A stretch of DNA of 12,741 bases from Betaproteobacteria bacterium (GTDB lineage: Bacteria > Pseudomonadota > Gammaproteobacteria > Burkholderiales > SG8-41). The notes under the pieces are model-generated. The model was given only the letters and a program-made list of their open reading frames with translations. It was not told the origin of the DNA and made no database searches. A program made the position numbers and the translations under genes. The stretch lies in NCBI GenBank assembly GCA_023266245.1, contig JAHFRO010000024.1:1-12741 (forward strand), read 5' to 3'. Of the stretch, positions 6,609 through 12,741 are shown one piece after another. Within the stretch, counting starts at the first letter, position 1. Each line of letters opens with the position of its first letter.

Positions 6609-6910
6609 ATGCGCCCCGCCGCTGACAACGGCGCGCTGCGGGACGCACCTCCTGCCAGCCTCGCGCTCGCCGGCACATACTTCATCTGGCAATGGCCGCG
6701 CGGCGGCCAGACGCTGCCAATGAAGACCTGGCGGCTGAAGCGGGTGACGCGTGAGGGCGGCGCGCTCACGCTGCGCCATGCGCTCGCCCGCTTCGTTTTC
6801 GCCTTGGGGGGAGCTTGCTCTTAGGAGCGGGCTTTGGATGGGCGCTTGCCGACCGCGAGCGGCAGTTCCTGCACGACCGGCTCGCGGGAACGCGGATCGT
6901 GAACTGCTGA
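6609..6910 (+). pseudogene. RDD-family membrane protein, 5'-truncated and frameshifted
   Basis: The frame from ATG 6609 gives Y-F-I-W-Q-W-P-R-G-G-Q-T-L-P-M-K-T-W-R-L, typical of the middle of an RDD-domain membrane protein, then A-L-A-R-F-V-F-A-L-G-G before a TAG at 6822-6824. The expected C-terminus continues in another frame from 6812: S-L-L-L-G-A-G-F-G-W-A-L-A-D-R-E-R-Q-F-L-H-D-R-L-A-G-T-R-I-V-N-C, ending at TGA 6908-6910. One extra G in the run 6806-6811 (six G) would join the two. The first transmembrane region and the N-terminal R-x-x-A signature of the family are absent: only about 20 unrelated-looking codons precede the match. It follows DUF3106 as in relatives, so this looks like a decayed fourth gene of the sigma operon. 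The frameshift alone could be a sequencing error; the missing N-terminus is harder to explain that way. Confidence 0.8.
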
Positions 6911-7020
6911 TCCACGATCCACGTTCCCGCGGTTTCGAGTTTCGGGTTTCGAGTTTCGGGTCTCGAGATTCCAGCTAGATTGTCGTTCAACTTGGAACCC
7001 GGAACACGAAACACGGAACT
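6909..7020. repeat. Heptamer array D between convergent RDD remnant and lptG
   Basis: Nine consecutive plus-strand heptamers run from 6909 to 6971: GATCCAC twice, GTTCCCG, CGGTTTC, GAGTTTC, GGGTTTC, GAGTTTC, GGGTCTC, GAGATTC. After a 21-base spacer, five more run from 6986 to 7020: TTCAACT, TGGAACC, CGGAACA, CGAAACA, CGGAACT. The inner four of each side are inverted copies (about 21 of 28 positions in the register 6938-6965 against 6993-7020). The left end overlaps the TGA of the RDD remnant and the right end overlaps the lptG TAG (7019-7021), so the array spans the whole convergent junction. Confidence 0.87.
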
Positions 7021-8092
7021 ATCTTCTTTCCTGCCACCACATCATACTCACCGCGACGGAGAGGAAGATCACACTCGGCATGATCGCGCTCGCGAACGCC
7101 GGCCAATCGTTGAGCAGCCCGAGGTGCGAGAACAGGCGGTTCAGGAAATGGAACGCGATTCCAAGCATGATGCCGGCGAAGATCTTCGCGCCCAAACCCG
7201 CCTGCCGGCTTTGGATATGCGCGAAGGGAAGCGCGAGCACCATCATCACCAGTACCGCCAGCGGATAGACGAGTTTGGCCCACAGCGCGATCTCGTAGCG
7301 CAGCGCCCTCTGGCGGTTTTCCTTGAGATGCTGGGCATAGGAATAAAGGCTCCACGCCGACATCTGCTCGGGCTTCACCAGCAGCACGTTGAGCAGACCG
7401 GGATCGAGCACCGATTGCCAGCTCGCTTCCTCGATCTCGTGCACCGTGGTCTTCATGTCCTCGAAGCGGGTCTGGGTGACCTCCCGCAGCAGCCAGCGGC
7501 GCTCGTTCTGATAGCTGCCGCGCTTGGCGAAGCTGATCGATCGCAGCCGGTACTGATCGTCGAACTCGTAGATCCGCACGCCCTGCAGCGTGGAATCGGG
7601 GAGCACTTCGATTACGTTGATGAAGCTCTTGTCATCCTTGATCCACAGCCCGGAGCGGAATTCCTGCGCCACCAGCCCGGTGATGGACTGCGAGCGCACG
7701 CGCTGCGCGAGCTGCTCCGCGGGCGGCGCGATGAACTCGCCGAAGATGAAGGTGAGCATCGCGAACATGAGGCCGATCGCTGCGAGCGTGGCCGCGAAGC
7801 GCACGGTCGACACGCCGGAGGTTCGCATCACGGTGTACTCCGAGCCCGCCACCAGCTGGGCAAGCGCAAACAGCGTGCCGATCAGCGCCGCGATCGGGAA
7901 CAGTGCGTAGATGTGGTCCGGCACCGACAGCAGCACGTAGATGAGGATCCGGCGCATGCTGTAGGCGCCGCGCCCGAGGTCCTTGATCTGCTCCACGAGA
8001 TCGAAGAACGCGAACAGCATCACCAGCGCAGCGAACACCAACGCGGTCGCGGCAACAATCTCGGTCGCAATATAGCGTCGGAGTGTCCTCAT
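7019..8092 (-). CDS. lptG: LPS export system permease LptG
   Basis: One of the two inner-membrane permease subunits of the LptB2FGC transporter, which extracts lipopolysaccharide from the inner membrane and pushes it along the LptA bridge. The 357 residues have three N-terminal membrane helices (about 10-32, 58-84, 97-120), a periplasmic beta-jellyroll-type domain (about 130-265) and three C-terminal helices (about 272-292, 303-322, 333-353). The family pattern A-G-S-E-Y-T-V-M-R-T-S-G-V-S at 82-95 is clear. ATG 8092 overlaps the lptF TGA by four bases with no ribosome site of its own, so translation is coupled. A longer reading of the frame to 8371 would run deep into lptF and is rejected. 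Confidence 0.96.
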   Translation of the reverse strand: MRTLRRYIATEIVAATALVFAALVMLFAFFDLVEQIKDLGRGAYSMRRILIYVLLSVPDHIYALFPIAALIGTLFALAQLVAGSEYTVMRTSGVSTVRFAATLAAIGLMFAMLTFIFGEFIAPPAEQLAQRVRSQSITGLVAQEFRSGLWIKDDKSFINVIEVLPDSTLQGVRIYEFDDQYRLRSISFAKRGSYQNERRWLLREVTQTRFEDMKTTVHEIEEASWQSVLDPGLLNVLLVKPEQMSAWSLYSYAQHLKENRQRALRYEIALWAKLVYPLAVLVMMVLALPFAHIQSRQAGLGAKIFAGIMLGIAFHFLNRLFSHLGLLNDWPAFASAIMPSVIFLSVAVSMMWWQERR

Positions 8093-9171
8093 CGGACGAA
8101 GCGGAACAGAGAGAACACCATCAGGCGCCGGTAGAACAGGAGGAGCAGGAGGAGGAGCATCGCGGCGTGCACCCCGAGCAGTCCGCCGACCAGGGTGAGC
8201 CGCGATTGTGCAATGGAGGCCTGCGTAATAGAGAGCAGGTTGCTGTAGGTCATGTAGATCAGCAGCGCCAGCACCAGGTTCATCGAGCGCCCCGCCCGCG
8301 GGTTGATGAAGGAGAGCGGAATCGCCAGCAGCGCCAGGATCAGGGCGCTCGCCGGCAGCCCGATGCGCCACGACAGCTCCGCCAGGTTGGGAGGCGTCGG
8401 GTCGCGCAGCAGCTCGAGGGTGGAAACGGTCTTGGTGGTCGGCGCGCGCTCGGCCCGGGCCTCCGAGGACTCGATGCGCATCGCGTAACGGTCGAACTGG
8501 TAGATCTTGTACTCCGCCGTGCCGGGCTCGCCTTCATAGCGATGGCCGCTGAGCAGCACCAGAAAGCGGTCGCCGTTTTCCGCGGTCTCCTGGAAACCGC
8601 GCGCCGCGACCATGACACCCTGCTTCTGATGCTGCGTGGAGCTTACGAACACCTTGGCGACGAGGTTTTCGGCGCCCGAGACCTCCTCGACGAAGTAGAC
8701 GCGCTCGGCCTGACGGGATTCGCGGAATACGCCGGGCGAAACCGCCGACACGTCATCGCGGCTGTCCATCTGGCGGCGCAGTTCCTCGCTCTTCGCCACC
8801 GCCCACGGCGATAGCGCCAGAGACAGCAGCGCGATGATGAACACCAGCGGGGCGGCAAACACCAGCACCGGGCGTATCCATTCCGTCAGGCTCATGCCGC
8901 TAGAGAACCACACCACCATTTCGGAATCGCGGTAGCTGCGCGTGAGCGTCATCAGCACCGCAATGAACAACGTCAACGACAGCAGCACCGGCGTGTAGTT
9001 GAGCGTTGAGAAGCCGAGCAGCGTCGCCACGCCGACGGAGGTAATCGCTCCGCTCGCCGCTTGACCGAGCAGGCGCACCAGTTGCGTGGTGAGCGTGATT
9101 CCGAGCAGCACGAAAAACGTCGCCAGTGCGGCGGTCACCAGTTCGCGCAGCAAGGTAGTGCGGAAGATCAT
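8089..9171 (-). CDS. lptF: LPS export system permease LptF
   Basis: Partner permease of LptG in the LptB2FGC lipopolysaccharide exporter. The 360 residues follow the same plan: membrane helices at about 12-34, 52-75 and 99-124, a periplasmic domain (about 127-265), then helices at about 268-288, 297-318 and 327-347. R-D-S-E-M-V-V-W-F-S-S-G-M-S in the second loop and N-P-R-A-G-R-S before the fifth helix are family features. The last helix contains a run of leucines encoded by a GGAGGAG-like purine/pyrimidine-skewed stretch near 8139-8160. It is first of the lptFG pair and divergent from pepA, the usual arrangement. No strong ribosome site precedes ATG 9171. Confidence 0.96.
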   Translation of the reverse strand: MIFRTTLLRELVTAALATFFVLLGITLTTQLVRLLGQAASGAITSVGVATLLGFSTLNYTPVLLSLTLFIAVLMTLTRSYRDSEMVVWFSSGMSLTEWIRPVLVFAAPLVFIIALLSLALSPWAVAKSEELRRQMDSRDDVSAVSPGVFRESRQAERVYFVEEVSGAENLVAKVFVSSTQHQKQGVMVAARGFQETAENGDRFLVLLSGHRYEGEPGTAEYKIYQFDRYAMRIESSEARAERAPTTKTVSTLELLRDPTPPNLAELSWRIGLPASALILALLAIPLSFINPRAGRSMNLVLALLIYMTYSNLLSITQASIAQSRLTLVGGLLGVHAAMLLLLLLLFYRRLMVFSLFRFVR

Positions 9172-9190
9172 CGATAAACCGGGATTAACT

Positions 9191-9220
9191 TTGACTTTTC
9201 GGCAAGAATGCGCAAATAAT
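9191..9220 (+). promoter_or_regulatory. Predicted sigma-70 promoter of pepA
   Basis: TTGACT (9191-9196), an 18-base spacer and AATAAT (9215-9220, five of six consensus bases). The transcript would begin near 9227, leaving a very short leader that still contains the GGAG at 9240-9243. No convincing promoter for lptF was found in the opposite direction. Confidence 0.55.
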
Positions 9221-9249
9221 CAGCGATCTAACTCAATATGGAGCCCACG

Positions 9250-10743
9250 GTGGAATTTAGCATAAAAAGCGGTGCGCCGCAGGCGGGCCGCAACGGTTGT
9301 CTGGTGGTGGGCGTATTCGAGCCGCGCAAGTTGTCCGGAGCGGCAGCGAGCCTCGACCGCGCCGCGAAAGGATATCTGAGCGGAGTGGTGCACCGCGGCG
9401 ATATGCAAGGCAAGCTCGGCACGACGCTGCTGCTGCACAGCGTGCCCAACGTGGCGGCCGAGCGCGTGCTGCTGGTGGGTCTCGGACGCGAGGCCGTATT
9501 CCGCGACAAGCAGTATCGGGAAGCGGTGGCTGCGGCGATCCGCGCCCTCAACGCCAGCGGGGCGGAGGAAGCTTCGTTGCACTTGACCGAGCTCATGGTA
9601 GGCCGGCGCGACGCAGCGTGGAAGGTGGCGCACGCCGTGACGGTGGCGCGCGAGTGCGCATACCGCTTCACCCGCATGAAGAGCGGCAGCGAAGAGCCGG
9701 AGCCCGCGCTGCGCCGGCTTACCCTGAGCGTCAACGACCGCTCCGCGCTGCGGCGCGCCACCGCCGGGCTCGAGCAGGGGCTCGCCGTCGCGCACGGCAT
9801 GAGCCTCGCCAAGGATCTCGGCAACCTGCCGCCGAATGTCTGCACGCCGTCCTATCTCGCCGATCAGGCGCGCGAACTGGCGAAGCACTACCGCATGAAG
9901 GTGCAGGTGCTCGAGCGCGAGGACATGGAAAAGCTCGGCATGGGGGCGCTGCTTTCGGTGGCGCGCGGCAGCGCGCAGCCACCCAAATTCATCACGCTCG
10001 AGTACCGCGCAGGGCCGAAGAAGGCAAAGCCGATCGCGCTGGTCGGCAAGGGCATCACCTTCGACACCGGCGGCATCTCGCTCAAGCCCGCAGCCGAGAT
10101 GGACGAGATGAAGTTCGACATGTGCGGAGCGGCGAGCGTGCTCGGCACGCTCAAGGCGGTGGGCGAGATGCGGCTGCCGGTCAACGTAGTGGGGGTCATC
10201 CCCACCACCGAGAACATGCCGGGCGGCCGCGCCACCAAACCCGGCGACATCGTGAAGAGCCTCTCTGGCCAGACCGTCGAAATCCTCAATACCGATGCGG
10301 AAGGACGCCTCATCCTGTGCGATGCGCTAACCTACGTCGAGCGCTACCAGCCCGCGGCGGTAATCGACATCGCCACGCTCACCGGTGCCTGCGTGATCGC
10401 GCTCGGGCACGTCGCGACGGGGCTCTTCGCCAACGACGACGCGCTCGCGCGCGAACTGCTCAACGCGGGGGAAACCGCCTATGACCGCGCCTGGCACCTG
10501 CCGCTGTGGGACGACTATCAGGAGCAGTTGAAGAGCAACTTCGCCGACTTTGCCAACATCGGCGGGCGTCCCGCCGGGGCGGTGACCGCGGCGTGCTTTC
10601 TCGCGCGCTTCACGAATAAGTACCTATGGGCGCACCTCGACATCGCCGGCATCGCCTGGAAGAGCGGCAAGGAGAAAGGCGCCACCGGCCGCCCGGTGCC
10701 GCTGCTCACCCAGTTTCTCATAGGCCGCGCTGGACGGAAGTAA
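9250..10743 (+). CDS. pepA: Leucyl aminopeptidase (M17), cytosol aminopeptidase PepA
   Basis: Two-metal aminopeptidase that removes N-terminal residues from peptides in the cytoplasm; in E. coli PepA also binds DNA in Xer recombination and carAB control. From GTG 9250 it has 497 residues: an N-terminal domain (about 1-165) and the M17 catalytic domain. Metal and catalytic residues are all present: Lys267 and Asp272 (G-K-G-I-T-F-D-T-G-G), Lys279, Asp290, and Asp349, Glu351, Arg353 in N-T-D-A-E-G-R-L. GTG 9250 has GGAG six bases upstream and begins V-E-F-S-I-K-S-G, matching the family start; ATG 9238, four codons earlier, lacks a ribosome site. Divergent from lptF, upstream of holC, as in many proteobacteria. 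Confidence 0.96.
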   Translation: MEFSIKSGAPQAGRNGCLVVGVFEPRKLSGAAASLDRAAKGYLSGVVHRGDMQGKLGTTLLLHSVPNVAAERVLLVGLGREAVFRDKQYREAVAAAIRALNASGAEEASLHLTELMVGRRDAAWKVAHAVTVARECAYRFTRMKSGSEEPEPALRRLTLSVNDRSALRRATAGLEQGLAVAHGMSLAKDLGNLPPNVCTPSYLADQARELAKHYRMKVQVLEREDMEKLGMGALLSVARGSAQPPKFITLEYRAGPKKAKPIALVGKGITFDTGGISLKPAAEMDEMKFDMCGAASVLGTLKAVGEMRLPVNVVGVIPTTENMPGGRATKPGDIVKSLSGQTVEILNTDAEGRLILCDALTYVERYQPAAVIDIATLTGACVIALGHVATGLFANDDALARELLNAGETAYDRAWHLPLWDDYQEQLKSNFADFANIGGRPAGAVTAACFLARFTNKYLWAHLDIAGIAWKSGKEKGATGRPVPLLTQFLIGRAGRK

Positions 10744-10749
10744 CAGCTT

Positions 10750-10850
10750 AACCGCCAACGGCGCGAAGGACGCTAAGGAAACGCAAAGCTGATGAATCGG
10801 ATTATGAATCAAACTTTGCGTAACTTTGCGCCTCAGCGTCTTTGCGGTGA
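10750..10850 (+). repeat. Inverted repeat element E with CGCnAAG units (pepA-holC junction)
   Basis: The left arm (10750-10788) carries CGCGAAG, CGCTAAG and CGCAAAG at 10762, 10771 and 10782. The right arm (10814-10850) carries CTTTGCG at 10814, 10824 and 10840, with CTCAGCG at 10832. The arms are imperfect inverted copies around a 25-base spacer that holds ATGAATC twice (10793 and 10804). Units are seven bases long but spaced 8 to 11 apart, unlike the strict 7-bp tandems elsewhere in the window. It starts six bases after the pepA stop and ends before the holC start. Confidence 0.75.
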
Positions 10851-10868
10851 AGCTTTTCGGGGTTTGGC

Positions 10869-11300
10869 GTGACTCAGATCGACTTCTATACCCACGTCGA
10901 GGACAAGCTCAAGACCGCGTGCGCGCTCTCGGCGACGGCGTTCGCGCGCGGACTCAAGGTCACTGTCTTCTGCCCCGATCCCGAGACGGCGCACCGTTTC
11001 GACCGCATGCTGTGGACCACGCCCGCAATCGGTTTCGTTCCGCACTGCGCGCCCGAGGACGCGCTCGCGCCGGTCACACCGGTGATCGTGGACTGCCGCG
11101 GCGAGACGCTCACGCACGATGAGGTGCTGCTCAATCTGCGAACCGAATGGCCGCCGTTCTTCAGCCGTTTCCAGCGGCTGATCGAGATCGTCAGCCTCGA
11201 TGACGAGGACCGCGCGAGAGCCCGCGAGCGCTTCCGCTTCTACCGCGATCGCGGCTACGAAATCCGCACTCACGACCTAAGCAAGACCCAAAACCCGTGA
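10869..11300 (+). CDS. holC: DNA polymerase III subunit chi
   Basis: Accessory subunit of the replicative polymerase clamp loader; chi contacts single-strand binding protein and helps RNA primer hand-off. The 143 residues begin T-Q-I-D-F-Y-T-H after the start, with C-P-D-P-E-T-A-H-R-F-D, the conserved L-W-T-x-P-x-x-x-F-x-P-H-C motif at 48-60, and P-V-I-V-D at 70-74, all usual for HolC. It uses GTG 10869 with only a weak GGGG upstream; no ATG start fits the family. Downstream of pepA and upstream of valS, the common proteobacterial order. Its TGA lies inside the first heptamer of a repeat array. Confidence 0.95.
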   Translation: MTQIDFYTHVEDKLKTACALSATAFARGLKVTVFCPDPETAHRFDRMLWTTPAIGFVPHCAPEDALAPVTPVIVDCRGETLTHDEVLLNLRTEWPPFFSRFQRLIEIVSLDDEDRARARERFRFYRDRGYEIRTHDLSKTQNP

Positions 11301-11381
11301 ACAGTGAACGGTTAACAGTGAACAGAAAAGACCGCCGCGCAGCCGGGTTTCTCCGTTCACCGTTTACTGTTTACCGTTCAC
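11297..11381 (+). repeat. Paired heptamer array F (downstream of holC)
   Basis: GTGAACA, GTGAACG, GTTAACA, GTGAACA occupy 11297-11324; after a 29-base spacer, CGTTCAC, CGTTTAC, TGTTTAC, CGTTCAC occupy 11354-11381. The arms are inverted copies with about 22 of 28 positions complementary. The first heptamer contains the holC TGA (11298-11300). The array ends 13 bases before the next ATG. Confidence 0.9.
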
Positions 11382-11394
11382 TCGAGCTATCTTA

Positions 11395-11991
11395 ATGGCA
11401 GAGCAACCGATCCGGCACGATGAGGGCGACGAGCTGCTACAGCGCGCCGACGCGCTGCTCGCGCGCCGCCGCAATGCCGCGCCGCCGCAGCCCGCTGCCG
11501 ACGCGCCCGACATCCCGACGCTGACCGAGGTGGTGGAGGCGCAGCCTGCGGCCGACGACATCCCCACGCTCACCGAGATCATGGTCGAGCTGCAGGAGCC
11601 CGCCGCGGCCGCGCCGGCGGCGCCCGTACCGGCCGGACCCGAGGCGCCGGCCGCCTCCGGCAAGGTGATCTCGCGCGTGCAGGCGCAGAACCTCGAGCAC
11701 AGCGTCTATCAGAAGCTCAGGCGCGATCTCGACGAGAGGATCGGAGAAGTGCTGCAGGACCGCTTTCTGCCGGACATCGGCAGCGCGCTCGATGCGGTGC
11801 TGCAGAAGATCAGCCAGGACCTCCAGTCCAACATCAACCTGATGGTGCGCTCCTCGATCGAGGAAACGCTGCGCACTCAACTCAAGAATCTGCGGCTTGC
11901 GCTGGAAGCGAAAGCCGCGGAGCAGGAGGGCGAGTCCGCTGCCTCCGGTATAATCCCCGCTTTTTCCGGATCATCCCCCTCCCCTTCCAAC
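11395..11991 (+). CDS. Unnamed protein with repeated DIPTLTE motif, open in frame into ValS
   Basis: Unrecognised protein region of 199 codons from ATG 11395. It has a charged start (residues 1-28), two copies of the short motif D-I-P-T-L-T-E (about 39-45 and 56-62), an Ala/Pro-rich linker (about 70-91), and a helical, probably coiled-coil part (about 95-180, with L-D-E-R-I-G-E-V-L-Q and L-Q-K-I-S-Q-D-L-Q). Betaproteobacteria often carry a small protein with P-x-L-T-E motifs (DUF2486-like) between holC and valS; assignment to that family is tentative. No stop codon occurs before the ValS start, so the reading frame is continuous with valS. Codon use is GC-rich and normal up to about 11945, then turns Ser/Pro-rich. 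The ribosome site is weak. Whether it ends as a separate protein here is unclear. Confidence 0.7.
11949..11954 (+). promoter_or_regulatory. Candidate -10 box for valS
   Basis: A perfect TATAAT lies 38 bases before the ValS ATG, in a GGTATAATCC context. No -35 box is visible at 16-18 bases spacing, so it is a candidate only. If used, the leader is about 30 bases, pyrimidine-rich, and without a Shine-Dalgarno. Confidence 0.4.
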
Positions 11992-12741
11992 ATGGAGCTC
12001 GCCAAGAGTTTCGAGCCGGCGGCGATCGAGGCGCGCTGGTATCCGGTCTGGGAGAACAGCGGCTATTTCAAGGCCGGCCTCGACGAGGGGAATCCCGACA
12101 ACTACTGCATCCTGCTGCCGCCGCCCAACATCACCGGGACGCTGCACATGGGGCACGCGTTCCAGCAGACGCTGATGGACGCGCTCACCCGCTATCACCG
12201 CATGCGCGGTTACAACACGCTGTGGCAGCCGGGCACCGACCACGCCGGCATCGCCACGCAGATCGTGGTCGAGCGCCAGCTCGAAGCGGAAGGCACCTCG
12301 CGCCGCGACATCGGGCGTGACCCGTTCGTCGAGAGGGTATGGAAGTGGAAAGAGGAATCGGGCTCGACGATCACGCGCCAGATGCGCCGGCTCGGCGCCT
12401 CCTGCGACTGGGAGCGCGAGCGCTTCACCATGGACGAGGGGCTCTCGAAGGTGGTGACCGAGGTGTTCGTGCGGCTCTTTGATCAGGGCCTCATCTACCG
12501 CGGCAAGCGGCTGGTCAACTGGGATCCCGTGCTGCAGACCGCTGTCTCCGATCTCGAAGTCGAATCCGAGGAGGAGGACGGCCAGCTCTGGCACATCCGC
12601 TATCCGCTCGCCTCCGGCGCAAGCCACGTGATCGTCGCCACCACCCGGCCTGAAACGATGCTGGGCGACGTCGCGGTCGCCGTGCATCCGGAGGATCCGC
12701 GCTACCAGGGAATCATCGGGCAACACGTAATGCTGCCGCTC
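11992..12741 (+). CDS. valS: Valine-tRNA ligase, N-terminal part, cut by window edge
   Basis: Class I aminoacyl-tRNA synthetase that charges tRNA-Val and edits mischarged threonine. The first 250 residues are present and the frame is open at the window end. Seen are the P-P-P-N-I-T-G-T-L-H-M-G-H signature (residues 43-55, the HIGH motif as H-M-G-H), W-Q-P-G-T-D-H-A-G-I-A-T at 78-89, and the beginning of the CP1 editing domain with T-T-R-P-E-T-M-L-G-D at 217-226. ATG 11992 begins M-E-L-A-K-S-F-E-P, the usual betaproteobacterial start. There is no Shine-Dalgarno; the upstream 30 bases are C/T-rich. The frame continues without a stop into the unnamed gene upstream, so a fusion product is possible. 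Confidence 0.96.
   Translation, partial: MELAKSFEPAAIEARWYPVWENSGYFKAGLDEGNPDNYCILLPPPNITGTLHMGHAFQQTLMDALTRYHRMRGYNTLWQPGTDHAGIATQIVVERQLEAEGTSRRDIGRDPFVERVWKWKEESGSTITRQMRRLGASCDWERERFTMDEGLSKVVTEVFVRLFDQGLIYRGKRLVNWDPVLQTAVSDLEVESEEEDGQLWHIRYPLASGASHVIVATTRPETMLGDVAVAVHPEDPRYQGIIGQHVMLPL

Noticed and set aside
8139..8160. Purine-rich GGAGGAG tract as a repeat element
   Set aside because: It lies inside lptF and encodes the leucine run of the last membrane helix.
8093..8371. N-terminal extension of LptG to 8371
   Set aside because: It would overlap the C-terminal part of lptF in another frame; LptG family length and the ATGA coupling at 8089-8092 fit ATG 8092.
11297..11381. Simple rho-independent terminator
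   Set aside because: Both arms are complementary, but no T-tract follows the stem and the stem is long and imperfect. A terminator-like role is not excluded, so it is listed as a repeat instead.

Overview
The window is a GC-rich, gene-dense chromosomal segment from a betaproteobacterium. The main reason is gene order: ilvB-ilvH-ilvC-psd-pssA on one strand, an ECF sigma factor with DUF3619 and DUF3106 partners, lptF-lptG divergent from pepA, then holC and valS. These blocks are typical of Burkholderiales, Nitrosomonadales and Rhodocyclales relatives. The species cannot be named from the sequence. No phage, plasmid, transposase, CRISPR, tRNA or rRNA is visible.

Layout. Positions 1-4909 (minus strand) hold acetolactate synthase large and small subunits (ilvB, ilvH), ketol-acid reductoisomerase (ilvC), phosphatidylserine decarboxylase (psd) and phosphatidylserine synthase (pssA, cut by the left edge). 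This couples branched-chain amino acid synthesis to phosphatidylethanolamine synthesis. A 147-bp divergent promoter region (4910-5056) separates it from a plus-strand run: sigma factor, DUF3619 membrane protein, DUF3106 exported protein and the broken remnant of an RDD-family membrane protein (5057-6910). Facing it are lptG and lptF (7019-9171, minus), the inner-membrane subunits of the LPS exporter. A short divergent region leads to pepA, holC, an unnamed protein carrying two D-I-P-T-L-T-E motifs, and valS (plus, cut by the right edge).

The most unusual structure is in the non-coding DNA. Downstream of psd, ilvC, ilvH, lptG and holC, beginning at or within a few bases of the stop codon, lies an 80-89 bp element. 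Each has two inverted arms of four tandem 7-bp repeats (28 bp per arm) around a 24-33 bp spacer. The heptamer differs from locus to locus, but the two arms at one locus match each other. A looser relative follows pepA. All six non-overlapping gene junctions longer than 60 bp that lie downstream of a stop codon carry one; neither of the two divergent promoter regions does. One array appears to have been absorbed into the 5' end of psd.

Other points of note: the unnamed gene upstream of valS has no stop codon and reads in frame into ValS; the RDD gene lacks its N-terminal half and is frameshifted in a G-run; IlvB has G-E-A where the thiamine diphosphate motif is usually G-D-G; and a 10-bp perfect palindrome overlaps the predicted -10 box of ilvB. 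Apart from these, the genes are ordinary core genes.
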